Shown here in pieces: positions 15,757 to 24,081 of a stretch of 42,490 bases of DNA. Each line of letters starts with the position of its first letter. Position 1 is the stretch's first letter. Below the pieces are notes generated by a model, which saw nothing but the letters and a program-made list of their open reading frames with translations, was not told the origin of the DNA and ran no database searches. This DNA comes from Streptomyces cinnamoneus. Its GTDB lineage: Bacteria > Actinomycetota > Actinomycetes > Streptomycetales > Streptomycetaceae. Position numbers and translations under genes: made by a program. The stretch covers positions 1 to 42,490 of the forward strand of contig NZ_BMVB01000036.1 in NCBI RefSeq assembly GCF_014650495.1. Reading direction: 5' to 3'.

Positions 15757-16755
15757 CTATCCGAACGCCAGGTTCACGATCCAGTAGCTGAACGCGGCGA
15801 CGACGGCCGCGGCCGGCATGGTGATGAACCAGCCCATCACGATGTTCTTCGCGACGCCCCACCGCACGGCCCGCGGGCCCTTGGTGGAACCGACGCCCAT
15901 GATCGCGGAGGTGATGACGTGCGTCGTGGAGATCGGCGCGTGGAACATGAACGACGCCGTGTACATGACCGAGGCGGCCGTGGTCTCGGCGGCGAAGCCC
16001 TGCGGCGGGTCCAGCTCGATGATGCGACGGCCGAGGGTGCGCATGATGCGCCAGCCACCGGCGTACGTACCGAGCGACAGCGTGATGGCACAGGCGAGCT
16101 TGACCCACAGCGGGATCGCCTCGTCCTTGCCCTGCACGTCACCGATGACCAGGGCCATCACCACGATGCCCATCGTCTTCTGCGCGTCCTGCAGACCGTG
16201 GCCGAGCGCCATGCCGGCGGCCGAGACGGTCTGCGCGATACGGAAGCCGCGCTTGGCCTTGTGCGGGTTGGCCCTGCGGAACATCCACATGATCGCGACC
16301 ATCACCAGATAGCCGATGATCAGGCCGACGAACGGCGAGAGGAACATCGGGATGACGACCTTCTCGACCACGCCCGACCAGATGACGGTCGTACCGCCCG
16401 CGAGCGCCGCGCCCACCATGCCGCCGAACAGGGCGTGCGAGGAGGACGACGGCAGGCCGAAGTACCAGGTGACCATGTTCCAGACGATGGCGCCGATCAG
16501 GGCGGCGAAGAGGATGCCCATCCCCTTGTCGCCCACCGGCGTCTCGATCAGGCCCTTGCTGACGGTCTTGGCGACCCCGCTGCCGAGGAAGGCACCGGCG
16601 AGGTTCATCACCGCCGCCATCGCGAGGGCCGCCCGCGGGGTCAGCGCCCGCGTGGAGACCGACGTCGCGATGGCGTTCGCGGAGTCGTGGAAGCCGTTCG
16701 TATAGGTGAAGCCGAGCGCGACCGCAATGGTCACGACGAGCGCAAACGTATCCAC
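15757..16755 (-). CDS. pitA: Low-affinity inorganic phosphate transporter (PiT family)
   Basis: 332 residues from GTG. Two PiT half-repeats: the first has GFTYTNGFHDSANAIAT (residues 14-30) with the conserved GFHDxANAIA, the second TASFMFHAPISTTHVITSA near residue 275. GLPSSSSHALFGG lies near 98. Symports (metal) phosphate with H+ at adequate phosphate. Follows the DUF47 gene by only 6 bases, so the two are co-translated. S. coelicolor has the same pair (pitH1 and its partner) beside pst. Confidence 0.95.
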   Translation of the reverse strand: MDTFALVVTIAVALGFTYTNGFHDSANAIATSVSTRALTPRAALAMAAVMNLAGAFLGSGVAKTVSKGLIETPVGDKGMGILFAALIGAIVWNMVTWYFGLPSSSSHALFGGMVGAALAGGTTVIWSGVVEKVVIPMFLSPFVGLIIGYLVMVAIMWMFRRANPHKAKRGFRIAQTVSAAGMALGHGLQDAQKTMGIVVMALVIGDVQGKDEAIPLWVKLACAITLSLGTYAGGWRIMRTLGRRIIELDPPQGFAAETTAASVMYTASFMFHAPISTTHVITSAIMGVGSTKGPRAVRWGVAKNIVMGWFITMPAAAVVAAFSYWIVNLAFG

Positions 16756-16761
16756 CGGGGG

Positions 16762-17382
16762 TCAGGACTCCTTGACCGCGATGGTCTCGACCGTGTTGGC
16801 GACGTGCTCGAAGGCGTCGGCGGCCTCTTCCAGCACGTCCACGATCTGCTTGAGCTTGAGCACCTCGATGGCGTCGTACTTGCCGTTGAAGAGCTGGGCG
16901 AGGAGCTTGCGGTGAATCTGGTCGGCCTGGTTCTCCAACCGGTTCACCTCGATCCAGTACTCCGTGAGGTTCGTCATGGTCCGCAGGTTCGGCATCGCCT
17001 CGGCCGTCAGCTCGGCGGCCCGGGCGAGAACCTCGATCTGCTGCTCGACGCCCTTCGGCAATTCCTCGATCTGGTAGAGGACGACCAGGTCGACCGCCTC
17101 TTCCATGAAATCCATGATGTCGTCGAGCGAACCGGCGAGGGAGTAGATGTCCTCGCGGTCGAACGGCGTGATGAAGGAGGAGTTCAGCTGGTGGAAGATC
17201 GCGTGCGTCGCGTCGTCCCCCGCGTGCTCCGCTGCCCGCATCCGCTCGGCGATCTCGGCCCGGGCGGAGGTTTCCGCTCCGAGCAGTTCCATCAGGAGCT
17301 TGGAGCCCGTGACGATGTTGTCCGCGGAGGCGGCGAACATGTCGTAGAAGCTCGTCTCCCTGGGGGTCAGACGAAAGCGCAC
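16762..17382 (-). CDS. DUF47/PhoU-like Pit accessory protein
   Basis: 206 residues from GTG with GAGGATCC upstream. All-helical PhoU-like protein with the family start FYDMFAASADNIVTGSKLL and acidic metal-binding helices (DREDIYSLAGSLDDIMDFME). Members are found beside PiT transporters and are thought to regulate or gate them, usually at the cytosolic membrane face. First gene of a two-gene operon with pit. Confidence 0.9.
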   Translation of the reverse strand: MRFRLTPRETSFYDMFAASADNIVTGSKLLMELLGAETSARAEIAERMRAAEHAGDDATHAIFHQLNSSFITPFDREDIYSLAGSLDDIMDFMEEAVDLVVLYQIEELPKGVEQQIEVLARAAELTAEAMPNLRTMTNLTEYWIEVNRLENQADQIHRKLLAQLFNGKYDAIEVLKLKQIVDVLEEAADAFEHVANTVETIAVKES

Positions 17383-17419
17383 GTGGGATCCTCGGGGTGC
17401 AGCGGATTCGGTCTCGTTG

Positions 17420-17449
17420 ATGCTAGGCGCATCATCCAGCCACAGCTAA
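17420..17449 (-). promoter_or_regulatory. Possible promoter for DUF47-pit
   Basis: On the minus strand TTAGCT (17444-17449) and TAGCAT (17420-17425) are spaced 18 bases and lie about 40 bases upstream of the GTG. A reasonable vegetative-type match, but not diagnostic in high-GC DNA. I see no convincing PHO box here. Confidence 0.35.
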
Positions 17450-17529
17450 CTGGCATTCCCTCAGTGTCGCCCATCGGGCAGAGTGCTCACGAAGGCGGTA
17501 CGGGTCTGTGGTGGCGAATTTCGGTACCA

Positions 17530-17548
17530 TATACCCGGCAGGGGTATA
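17530..17548. promoter_or_regulatory. CsoR operator (copper-responsive)
   Basis: TATACCC - GGCAG - GGGTATA: perfect 7-base arms around a 5-base centre. It matches the known CsoR operator pattern (TACCC...GGGTA) and lies about 100 bases before the csoR-family gene. It suggests autoregulation released by Cu(I). Confidence 0.85.
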
Positions 17549-17648
17549 GGAAACGGCGTACAGCCGGAACGCGGCCGCCCGGCGCGGCGCCGCCTCCGCC
17601 ACCCGCGATGACCAGCGCGGAAGCGCCGGCAGGACGACGGAGAACGCC

Positions 17649-18029
17649 ATGACGCCCACGGAGGCCACAGTGACCAGCACCACTGAACAGGCCGCGGCGT
17701 CCTGCCACGGCGACGCCCCCGAGGCGGACCACGCCCACCCGTCCGGCCCGCACGGCTACAGCAAGCAGAAGGACCAGCACCTCAAGCGCCTGCGCCGCAT
17801 CGAGGGCCAGATCCGCGGCCTCCAGCGCATGGTCGAGGAGGACGTCTACTGCATCGACATACTCACCCAGGTCTCGGCGGGCACCAAGGCCCTGCAGTCC
17901 TTCGCCCTCCAACTCCTCCAGGAACACCTCCGCCACTGCGTGGCGGACGCGGCCCTCAAGGGCGGCACGGAGATCGACGCAAAGGTAGAGGAGGCGAGCG
18001 CCGCGATCGCCCGCCTGCTGCGGACCTGA
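17649..18029 (+). CDS. csoR: CsoR-family copper-sensing repressor
   Basis: 126 residues from ATG with GGAG upstream. A His-containing N-terminal extension (CHGDAPEADHAH) precedes the DUF156/CsoR helical core from KQKDQHLKRLRRIEGQIRGL. Cu(I) ligands of the Cys-His-Cys type are present: Cys in EDVYCIDIL and the His/Cys of EHLRHCVADA. CsoR tetramers bind GC-rich dyads and are released by Cu(I), inducing copper efflux (copZA-type) genes elsewhere. No copper transporter is adjacent; in S. coelicolor/S. lividans csoR also sits alone beside the pit/pst genes. Confidence 0.93.
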   Translation: MTPTEATVTSTTEQAAASCHGDAPEADHAHPSGPHGYSKQKDQHLKRLRRIEGQIRGLQRMVEEDVYCIDILTQVSAGTKALQSFALQLLQEHLRHCVADAALKGGTEIDAKVEEASAAIARLLRT

Positions 18030-18049
18030 GCGGCGGGGGCTGGGCCTTG

Positions 18050-18236
18050 TCTTCTTGGCTGGGGGCGAGCCGACTGGCCGGGGGGCGGGCCGGGGCCCCT
18101 TGACCGGGAGGGCTGGCCGACCGGCCGGAGGCCGGACCAGGGCCCCATGGCCGGGGGCCGGGCCGACCGACCGGAGACGAGGCCGGGACCCCCATGACCG
18201 GGGAGCGGGCCGACCGACCCGGGGGCCGGGCCGGTG
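18050..18236. repeat. 47-bp imperfect tandem repeats, extremely GC-rich
   Basis: Three units with a constant 47-base period are marked by CCCCTTGACCGGG (18096), CCCCATGGCCGGG (18143) and CCCCATGACCGGG (18190), each followed by GGGCCGACCGACC-type sequence. A degenerate unit with 45-base spacing precedes them. Open frames here are by-products of composition and I call no gene. The whole gap 18030-18343 holds nothing else I can support; the repeats could fold into strong RNA or DNA structure downstream of csoR. Confidence 0.75.
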
Positions 18237-18343
18237 AAGCCGCGGTGCGCGGCCTCGGCCGGTGAGCCTGCAGGTCGCGGCCACGGCGGGGCCGTGCTCA
18301 GCCGGGTCCCGGCCGACGGCCAGGGCCGTCGGGACGGGCGCCG

Positions 18344-18565
18344 TCAGCTCTCCGCCCCGCCGGACCCCTCCGGCGGTTCGCCGCGCTGCCGGCGGACCAC
18401 TCTCAGCACCTCGTCGATGCGGTCCGTACTGAGACGCTCCTCCGCGGCGCTGGACGCCGCGATCATCAATTCGCCGTAGAGATCGATCTCGATGAGGGCC
18501 ACGGGATCCGGCCCGCCGGACGGACCGCGCCGCGAAACCACGTGATGCACCTCCTCGGGTCCCAC
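18344..18565 (-). CDS. Small conserved hypothetical protein
   Basis: 73 residues from the GTG giving MGPEEVHHVVSRR, with GGAAG about 9 bases upstream; an open frame extends 16 codons further (MPCAESVPITTLE) but is less well supported. Compact protein with strand-like ALIEIDLYGELMI and helix AAEERLSTDRIDEVLRVVRR. No membrane segment. Family not recognised; similar short proteins occur at this position between csoR and a lipoprotein gene in other streptomycetes as far as I recall. Confidence 0.65.
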   Translation of the reverse strand: MGPEEVHHVVSRRGPSGGPDPVALIEIDLYGELMIAASSAAEERLSTDRIDEVLRVVRRQRGEPPEGSGGAES

Positions 18566-18651
18566 TACCGCCGCTTCCAGCGTAGTGATCGGTACAGACT
18601 CCGCGCATGGCACAGAAGGACCATTTCCATGGCCAACTACGCCCTGCCGCC

Positions 18652-19710
18652 CTATTTCTGCGGCGAAGCGACCGTGCCCGCATAGATTTCGGCTGGTGCC
18701 GGCAACGCAATGTCCGGACGCAATCCGAAGGAGAAGAGCTCGACGGTCGAAACCACCGTCATGGGTGACGGCAGCCCCGAAGGCCGGGCCGCCGCCACCC
18801 TCTCGCCCGCCGAGGCGACGGACGCTGCCGGAGCCGCCGACGCCCCCGACGGCACCACCGCCGCCGGCGCCGCGGCCGTCATCGCCGGCCGCCGTCCGGC
18901 GCCCCCGGCGGCCGCCGCCTCCGCCATGCCGAACCGATAGCGCAGCACCCGCGGCCTGCCCTGCTCGTCGAGGTACGCGTCGAAGCCCACCGTGCCACTG
19001 GAGAACCCTTTCGCCGCCGCGGCCAGCGCCGCCCGGTCCCGTTCGGGTGCGGCCTGCGCGGCCCGGGAGAGGTCGACCGTCCCCCAGTAGTGCGCCACGC
19101 GGACCCCGTCGATCCGCTCCTCCCCCGCGTACGCCACTTCACGCGCCCCGCCCAGCAATTCGGCCGCGGCCAGCGGGTCGGTGGCCCCGCTGGTGAGGAG
19201 GTCGCCGTCCGCGAGGGCGCCCGTGTCGAGCCGTACCCACTTGCCGGCGGGGACACCCGCGCCGCGGTTCTTCATGTACAGCGCGCCGGGCGCGAAGACC
19301 TCCGTGATCGGCCGGTGCCCGGCCCGGCCGGCCGCGCCCTCGGGCAGCATCACCGTGAGCCGCCCGACCGGCCGGGCGAAGTCGTAGACGCCCCGGCCCC
19401 GGATGGTCAGCCGGGTGCCGCCGCTGACGGTCTCCATGGACGTACGGACCCTGGCGCCACCCGCCCTGGCCAAGGCCGTCGGGGCGTGCCGCACGGCGGC
19501 GAGCGCCCGGGCGGGGTCGGCGGCCGGACCGGCCGCCTCGCGCACCTGCCGGACCTGACTGCTGCCGCGGCCGTGGGCGGCGTCGCCCACCGGACCGCCA
19601 CCCGGCCCGCGCCCGGCGCAGCCGCACACCGCGAGCAGCCCGAGGGCGAGGCTGCCCGCCAGGGCGCCGGCGACGACCGCGCCCTTGCGCCTGTGCACCT
19701 GCACCGCCAT
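18652..19710 (-). CDS. Putative lipoprotein (LppX/LolA-like fold possible)
   Basis: 352 residues from ATG with AGGGGG upstream. Signal: HRRKGAVVAGALAGSLALGLLAVCGC, where the Cys near residue 29 or 31 would be lipidated. The rest is extracytoplasmic. Residues 85-250 have alternating strands and TMETVSGGTRLTIRGRGVYDF and YLDEQGRPRVLRYRFGM segments, reminiscent of LppX/LprG- or LolA-type lipid-binding barrels. An Ala-rich low-complexity stretch (residues 265-315) interrupts before a last strand VVSTVELFSFG. Lipid binding is inference only. Confidence 0.75.
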   Translation of the reverse strand: MAVQVHRRKGAVVAGALAGSLALGLLAVCGCAGRGPGGGPVGDAAHGRGSSQVRQVREAAGPAADPARALAAVRHAPTALARAGGARVRTSMETVSGGTRLTIRGRGVYDFARPVGRLTVMLPEGAAGRAGHRPITEVFAPGALYMKNRGAGVPAGKWVRLDTGALADGDLLTSGATDPLAAAELLGGAREVAYAGEERIDGVRVAHYWGTVDLSRAAQAAPERDRAALAAAAKGFSSGTVGFDAYLDEQGRPRVLRYRFGMAEAAAAGGAGRRPAMTAAAPAAVVPSGASAAPAASVASAGERVAAARPSGLPSPMTVVSTVELFSFGLRPDIALPAPAEIYAGTVASPQK

Positions 19711-19799
19711 GAACGTAAGCCCCCTGCCGCACGCTGGTGGAACCCGTTCTCTTCAACGACCGCCCCGGGGTCACCGTCACGGCCGGGTAGCGTGGTCCC

Positions 19800-20042
19800 G
19801 TGTCCGAACCAGCCTTCGCGCCGCCCGGCGCCGAACACACCATCAGCACGAGCGAGCGCGGCTCGTTCTGCACGGCCCGCTGCAGCTGCGGCTGGTACGG
19901 CCCGGCCCGCCGGGCCCGTTCCCTGGCCCGCGACGACGCCGGCACGCACCTGGCCACGGCAACGGCGGCAGCGGCAACGGCAACGGACGGCAAGGTGCCC
20001 GGCCCGAGACCGGCGGGCCCGCCGGGCGGATCAACGGACTGA
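19800..20042 (+). CDS. Small Cys-motif hypothetical protein
   Basis: 80 residues from GTG. The core SFCTARCSCGWYGPARRARSLARDDAGTHL has C-x3-C-x-C-GW-x-GPARR, a compact motif that could bind metal but may just be structural. The C-terminus is Ala/Thr/Pro-rich low complexity. Divergent from the lipoprotein gene by 89 bases. I recall similar short proteins in streptomycetes without assigned function. Confidence 0.6.
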   Translation: MSEPAFAPPGAEHTISTSERGSFCTARCSCGWYGPARRARSLARDDAGTHLATATAAAATATDGKVPGPRPAGPPGGSTD

Positions 20043-20092
20043 ACGGGCCACCGGAAGAAAATGCACCCAGGCCCAGGCCCCGACCCCGTCGG

Positions 20093-20842
20093 CTACGCGG
20101 CGAGGTCCCGGTCGTGCCGGTACGACCGGCGGCCGGAAAGCGACGCGTCGCCGTCGTCGGGCGCGTCGTAGGCACCGGCTGCCGGCACCACCGGCAGGGG
20201 CGCGCGCCTCGACCGCACGAGCCGGGCAGCGCGTGTGCCGGCGACCATCCGGGCGAGCGGGGTGAGCAGCATCATCGCCAGGGGCGCGAGGAGCAGCGCC
20301 ACGGCCGTGCCCAGGGCGAGCCCGCCGACGACGTCCGTGGGGTAGTGCACACCCATGTAGACGCGGCAGAAACCTTCGAGGAGCGCCAGGCCGATCCCAA
20401 TGAATCCGTACTTCCGGTTTGCTACGAACAAACCGACGCCCAGGGCCATCGTCAACGTCGCGTGGTCGCTGACGAAGGAGAAGTCCTTCTTCCCGTCGAC
20501 GAGAACGTCCAGCCCCGGATGGTCGAGGAAGGGCCGGGGCCGCCGGACGAACCCGCGGATGGGGATGTTGATCAGCAGCGCGATCCCGGCCGCGAGCGGC
20601 GCCCACAGCAGCGCGGCGACGCCCGCGGGGGCGTCCGCGCTCCTGCGGATGCTCCACCAGGCGCAGACCATGAGCACGGCGAGCCCGAGGACGATCCCGT
20701 ACTCGCCGATGAACTCCACGGTGCGGTCGGCCCAGTGGGGCGCGTCCTTGGCCATGCCGTTGATGTCGTAGAGCAGGCTGACGTCGGGGTTCGATTCGCC
20801 CCCGGCCACCGGCATGGAGTCTCCCGTCACGAGTCCAGCCAT
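20093..20842 (-). CDS. PAP2-family membrane phosphatase
   Basis: 249 residues. Five to six membrane segments. The three phosphatase motifs are present: basic-RP in GFVRRPRPF (near residue 100), SDHA in FSFVSDHATLTMA (PSGH-equivalent, here VSDH), and C/S-R-x5-H-x3-D in CRVYMGVHYPTDVVGG. It dephosphorylates a lipid phosphate such as phosphatidate or undecaprenyl pyrophosphate at the membrane; the substrate is not resolved by sequence. The C-terminus is a basic, probably disordered cytosolic tail. The 197 bases upstream hold no gene. Confidence 0.88.
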   Translation of the reverse strand: MAGLVTGDSMPVAGGESNPDVSLLYDINGMAKDAPHWADRTVEFIGEYGIVLGLAVLMVCAWWSIRRSADAPAGVAALLWAPLAAGIALLINIPIRGFVRRPRPFLDHPGLDVLVDGKKDFSFVSDHATLTMALGVGLFVANRKYGFIGIGLALLEGFCRVYMGVHYPTDVVGGLALGTAVALLLAPLAMMLLTPLARMVAGTRAARLVRSRRAPLPVVPAAGAYDAPDDGDASLSGRRSYRHDRDLAA

Positions 20843-21039
20843 CGCCCCGGCCCCTATCTGTCGCCTGTCGCTACGTCCAGTCCAGCTACCGACCCCCGTG
20901 GTCCGTGCGCCGCAGCCGACGGCGCTGCTTTGCCACTTTCATGGAACGCCCGACTCCGGCCAGGCGTTCCACTCTCCACCCAATGATCACCAGGACGTTA
21001 CCCAAGAGTGACCCGCGGCCCGGGTGCAGGGTCCGCCGT

Positions 21040-22050
21040 TCAGACCCTGTTGTTCTTCGGGAGCGCCTTCGCTCCGTCCTCCGTGACCCGGGTCGCCCCG
21101 ATGTAGTCCGGTTGTGCGTCGACTTTCTCGAACCGGATCACGGCCCCCGTGCGCGGTGCGTGAATCATGTACCCGCCCCCGACGTACAGACCCACGTGGT
21201 GGATGGTCCGCGGATCCTTCAGGTCGTGGGCGAAGAAGACCAGGTCACCCGGCAGCAGTTCCTCCCGCTTGGGGTGCGCTCCCGCGTTCCACTGGTCGTT
21301 CGCGACACGCGGCAGCTCGATCCCGACCGAGGCGTACGCGGCCTTGGTCAGCCCCGAACAGTCGAAGCGCCCGCCGTCCTCCTTCGTCCCGTCTCCGCCC
21401 CAGAGGTACGGCGTGCCGAGTTTGTCCTGCGCGTAGTAGATGGCTCCGGCCGCCGCCTGCGAGGGCGCGACCCTGCCGACGGGCCGGGCGAAGCTCTTCT
21501 CCAGGCTGCGGATGGACTTCACATAGCCCTGGGTCTCGCTGATCGACGGGATGCCGCCGGCCTTGATGACGCGGTACGGGCCGGCGTTGTACGCGGCGAG
21601 CATATTGTCGGTCAGATTGCCCGCCACGCCCTTCACGTCCTTGGCCAACTGGCAGTCGTAGGAGGCGGCTGACGGAATGGCATCTGACGGGTCCCACACG
21701 TCACGCTTCCCGTCACCGTTGCCGTCTATTCCTTCGGTCGCCCACGTCTCAGGGATGAATTGCGCTATCCCCTGCGCGGCGGCACGACTCTCGGCCGTCG
21801 GATCCCAGTTGCTCTCGGTGTAGAGCTGCGCGGCGAGGATCGCGGGGTTGAGGGCGGGACAGAGATTGCCCCACTTGGTCACGAGGGTTTGGTACTGGTC
21901 CGGCACCGAGCCCTTGGCCAGTCCGACCGTGCCCCCGCCGCCCGCGCCCATGATGTTCCCGGCGGCCACGTACACCCCGATCACGAGCAGCCCGACGAAG
22001 CACAGGCACATCGCGATGCCTGCGCCCACGCCCACCCAGAGCTTCCGCAC
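21040..22050 (-). CDS. Bifunctional lytic transglycosylase (SLT) / NlpC/P60 peptidase
   Basis: 336 residues from GTG with GGGAAGG upstream. N-terminal membrane anchor or signal (residues 9-32). SLT domain, residues 50-185: catalytic Glu in QLYTESNWDP, then AAAQGIAQFIPETWA and NMLAAYNAGPYRV. NlpC/P60 domain, residues 205-325: Cys in RFDCSGLTKAAY, His in IHHVGLYVGGGYMIHAP. It cleaves both glycan strand and peptide. This fusion is typical of VirB1-type wall-opening enzymes encoded with Gram-positive type IV secretion genes, and such genes lie 10 kb to the right here, beyond the toxin region. Confidence 0.92.
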   Translation of the reverse strand: MRKLWVGVGAGIAMCLCFVGLLVIGVYVAAGNIMGAGGGGTVGLAKGSVPDQYQTLVTKWGNLCPALNPAILAAQLYTESNWDPTAESRAAAQGIAQFIPETWATEGIDGNGDGKRDVWDPSDAIPSAASYDCQLAKDVKGVAGNLTDNMLAAYNAGPYRVIKAGGIPSISETQGYVKSIRSLEKSFARPVGRVAPSQAAAGAIYYAQDKLGTPYLWGGDGTKEDGGRFDCSGLTKAAYASVGIELPRVANDQWNAGAHPKREELLPGDLVFFAHDLKDPRTIHHVGLYVGGGYMIHAPRTGAVIRFEKVDAQPDYIGATRVTEDGAKALPKNNRV

Positions 22051-22126
22051 CCGTCAACCTTCCCCCACGGCAGGCCCCTTGCACTGCCGTTTCCGGAATA
22101 TCGTGCGGGACCGCCGCCTCGGGCCG

Positions 22127-23884
22127 CTACTGGGCCGTGAAGCCGTAGCAGCCGATGCTCGCGTACTCCTTCGTGCCCTTGACGTGCTCGAAGATCACCG
22201 TCCAGTCTCCGGGGTCGTTGCCGACGGGAATGGCCGGTGCGTACGGCTTGCCCTCTACGTACGTCTGGAAGTCGTCGGGGTAGGTGAGCTCCTTGTTCTC
22301 CGACCCCCACCCCGACCCCTTGGGGGCGATGTCGACGGGCTTGCTGGTGTAGCCCAGACCGAGGTTGGTCTGACGGATCCCCTCGAAGGGCTTGCCGGTC
22401 TTCGAGTCGATCTCGTGCCGGGGCTTGACGGCCACCGAGACGTAGTACGGCCCCTTGAGCTGGCTGGTGTCGGCGTACTTGAACCGGAAGAGAATCTTCA
22501 CCTTGCCGGACATCACCTTGGCCTGGCTGTCCACCGCATCCGCCACGGAGAACTGGAACTGCCCGGGCGTGCGCTCCTCGGGCGGCAGGTTGCACGTGCC
22601 CTCGCCGTAGAGGGAGCCCTCCTTGGCCGACCAGTAGTCACGGTTGGGACTGGTCGCCTCGACGAAGGTGGGCTCCTTGCCGCCCTGACCGTCCTGGCCG
22701 GCCTTGTCCGCCTGTCCCGGGCCGGGGGAACCGGCCACCGACGGCGACCCGGACGCGGAAGGCTTCGCATCACCCTGGGCGCGGGCCCCCTCCCTGCCCC
22801 CCTTGGAGTCGTCCCCCATCGACTGAACGGTGAGTGCCGCAATGACCCCGAGGGCCACGGACGCGGCACCGACCGTGAGCCACAGCTTCGTCCGCGGGCG
22901 GGGAGTTGCCGGAGGCGCCGCCGGCATGGGCGGCGCGGCCGGCCCGGACATCGCCGTCGGGACGTAGCCGACGGGCGCGGCAGCCTCAGCGGGCGCCGCG
23001 GGCACGGCGGACGCGGCGGCACCGCCGCCCACCAGCGCCCGGTACACCGGGTCGTCGACGAGCGCGGAGCTCACCGCGCACCGGCCGACGATCTCGGCGG
23101 GCGTGGGCCGCTTCGCCGCATCGGCCGCCACACAGTCCCGGACGAGGGCCGCCAGCTCCGGCTCGACCCCGTCCACGTCGATTTCGCCATGGACGACCCG
23201 GTACGTCACCGAATCCGATGCGCCCTCGCCGTACGGCGGCCGGCCCGTCGCCGCGGCGGCGATGGTGGCGCCCAGCGCGAACACGTCGGCCGCGGGCGTC
23301 ACGTCGTTGCGGGTGATGATCTCGGGGGCGGTGTAACCGGGCGTGCCCGGCGCCGTCCCCACCTGGGTGAGCGCCGTCTGCTCGGCACCGCGTGCGATGC
23401 CGAAGTCGATGAGCTTGGGGCCGACCCCGGACAGGATGATGTTGTGCGGCTTGAGGTCGCGGTGCATCACGCCGTACTCGTGCACCCCGGCCAGCGCCTC
23501 GGCGAGCGCGGCCATCAGCCGCAGACAGGTGGCGGCGGGCAACGCCCCCCGCTCGCCTATCGCCTGCACCAGCGTCGGCCCGGGCACATACTCCGTGGCG
23601 AGCCAGTACGGCGGCGCCTCCAGCGAGGCGTCGATCAGGTTCGCGGTGAACGCGCTGCGCACGGCCCGCACGGTCTCGACCTCGCGCCGGAAGCGCGCCA
23701 GGGCCTCGGGCGAGTCCGCAAAGTCCTCCCTGATGACCTTGATGGCCAACTGCCGCCCACCCGGCGACCGCCCCAGATACACCTGCCCCATGCCACCGGC
23801 GCCGAGCCGGGCTAGGACAGTGTGCGTACCGATGCTTGCGGGGTCCTGAGGACGAAGAGCTTCCACGGGGGGAGACTGTGCCAC
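22127..23884 (-). CDS. Membrane Ser/Thr protein kinase with extracellular domain
   Basis: About 585 residues from GTG (MAQSPPVEALRPQDP; AGGA upstream); a GTG six codons later (MEALRPQDP) is possible. Kinase domain residues 18-275: LGAGGMGQVYLG glycine loop, AIKVI lysine, MHRDLKPHN catalytic loop, IDFGIAR, and an APE equivalent in GYTAPEI. Pro/Ala linker, one membrane span (LWLTVGAASVALGVIAALTV, about residues 340-360), then some 225 extracellular residues starting with a Ser/Gly/Lys-rich stalk. The outer domain has no recognised family (not PASTA) and has cysteines in EGTCNLPPE and near the C-terminus. Divergent from the toxin operon. Confidence 0.9.
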   Translation of the reverse strand: MAQSPPVEALRPQDPASIGTHTVLARLGAGGMGQVYLGRSPGGRQLAIKVIREDFADSPEALARFRREVETVRAVRSAFTANLIDASLEAPPYWLATEYVPGPTLVQAIGERGALPAATCLRLMAALAEALAGVHEYGVMHRDLKPHNIILSGVGPKLIDFGIARGAEQTALTQVGTAPGTPGYTAPEIITRNDVTPAADVFALGATIAAAATGRPPYGEGASDSVTYRVVHGEIDVDGVEPELAALVRDCVAADAAKRPTPAEIVGRCAVSSALVDDPVYRALVGGGAAASAVPAAPAEAAAPVGYVPTAMSGPAAPPMPAAPPATPRPRTKLWLTVGAASVALGVIAALTVQSMGDDSKGGREGARAQGDAKPSASGSPSVAGSPGPGQADKAGQDGQGGKEPTFVEATSPNRDYWSAKEGSLYGEGTCNLPPEERTPGQFQFSVADAVDSQAKVMSGKVKILFRFKYADTSQLKGPYYVSVAVKPRHEIDSKTGKPFEGIRQTNLGLGYTSKPVDIAPKGSGWGSENKELTYPDDFQTYVEGKPYAPAIPVGNDPGDWTVIFEHVKGTKEYASIGCYGFTAQ

Positions 23885-24011
23885 AAAGAGGCATGTCCTG
23901 ATCAACACCGAAGCCGGAGCCGGCGGGGTCGGACTTACCCCCCCCCCTCAAACATGAGTACGAATACTCACAACACCCCATCACCTCATGATCTACGGTG
24001 TGACGTGGTGT

Positions 24012-24056
24012 CAACTGTGTGATCCCTGTGCAGGCAGTTGCACTGGCACAGTTGCA
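24012..24056 (+). promoter_or_regulatory. Repeated CAGTTGCA words upstream of the toxin operon
   Basis: CAGTTGCA occurs at 24035-24042 and 24049-24056 (14-base period). CAACTGTG at 24012-24019 is the inverse of CACAGTTG at 24047-24054. They lie just upstream of the GGGGAGGGG ribosome site of the first toxin-operon gene, in a 197-base divergent spacer. A possible operator or promoter element; no regulator is assigned. Confidence 0.35.
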
Positions 24057-24081
24057 TTCCCGGGGAGGGGTCCGCACCACC

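Noticed and set aside
17383..17520. PHO box upstream of DUF47-pit
   Set aside because: No pair of GTTCACC-like 11-mers; GTTAGCTGTGG is too weak to call.
15727..17652. Plus-strand open frame of 641 codons over pit and DUF47
   Set aside because: Antisense shadow; the minus-strand genes match PiT and DUF47 families over full length.
18055..18237. Short open frame inside the 47-bp repeats
   Set aside because: Encodes only Gly/Arg/Pro low complexity dictated by the repeat, and the period of 47 breaks the reading phase between units.
21848..23815. Plus-strand open frame of 655 codons opposite the kinase
   Set aside because: Antisense shadow with Arg/Gly/Val-rich nonsense composition; the kinase motifs lie on the minus strand.
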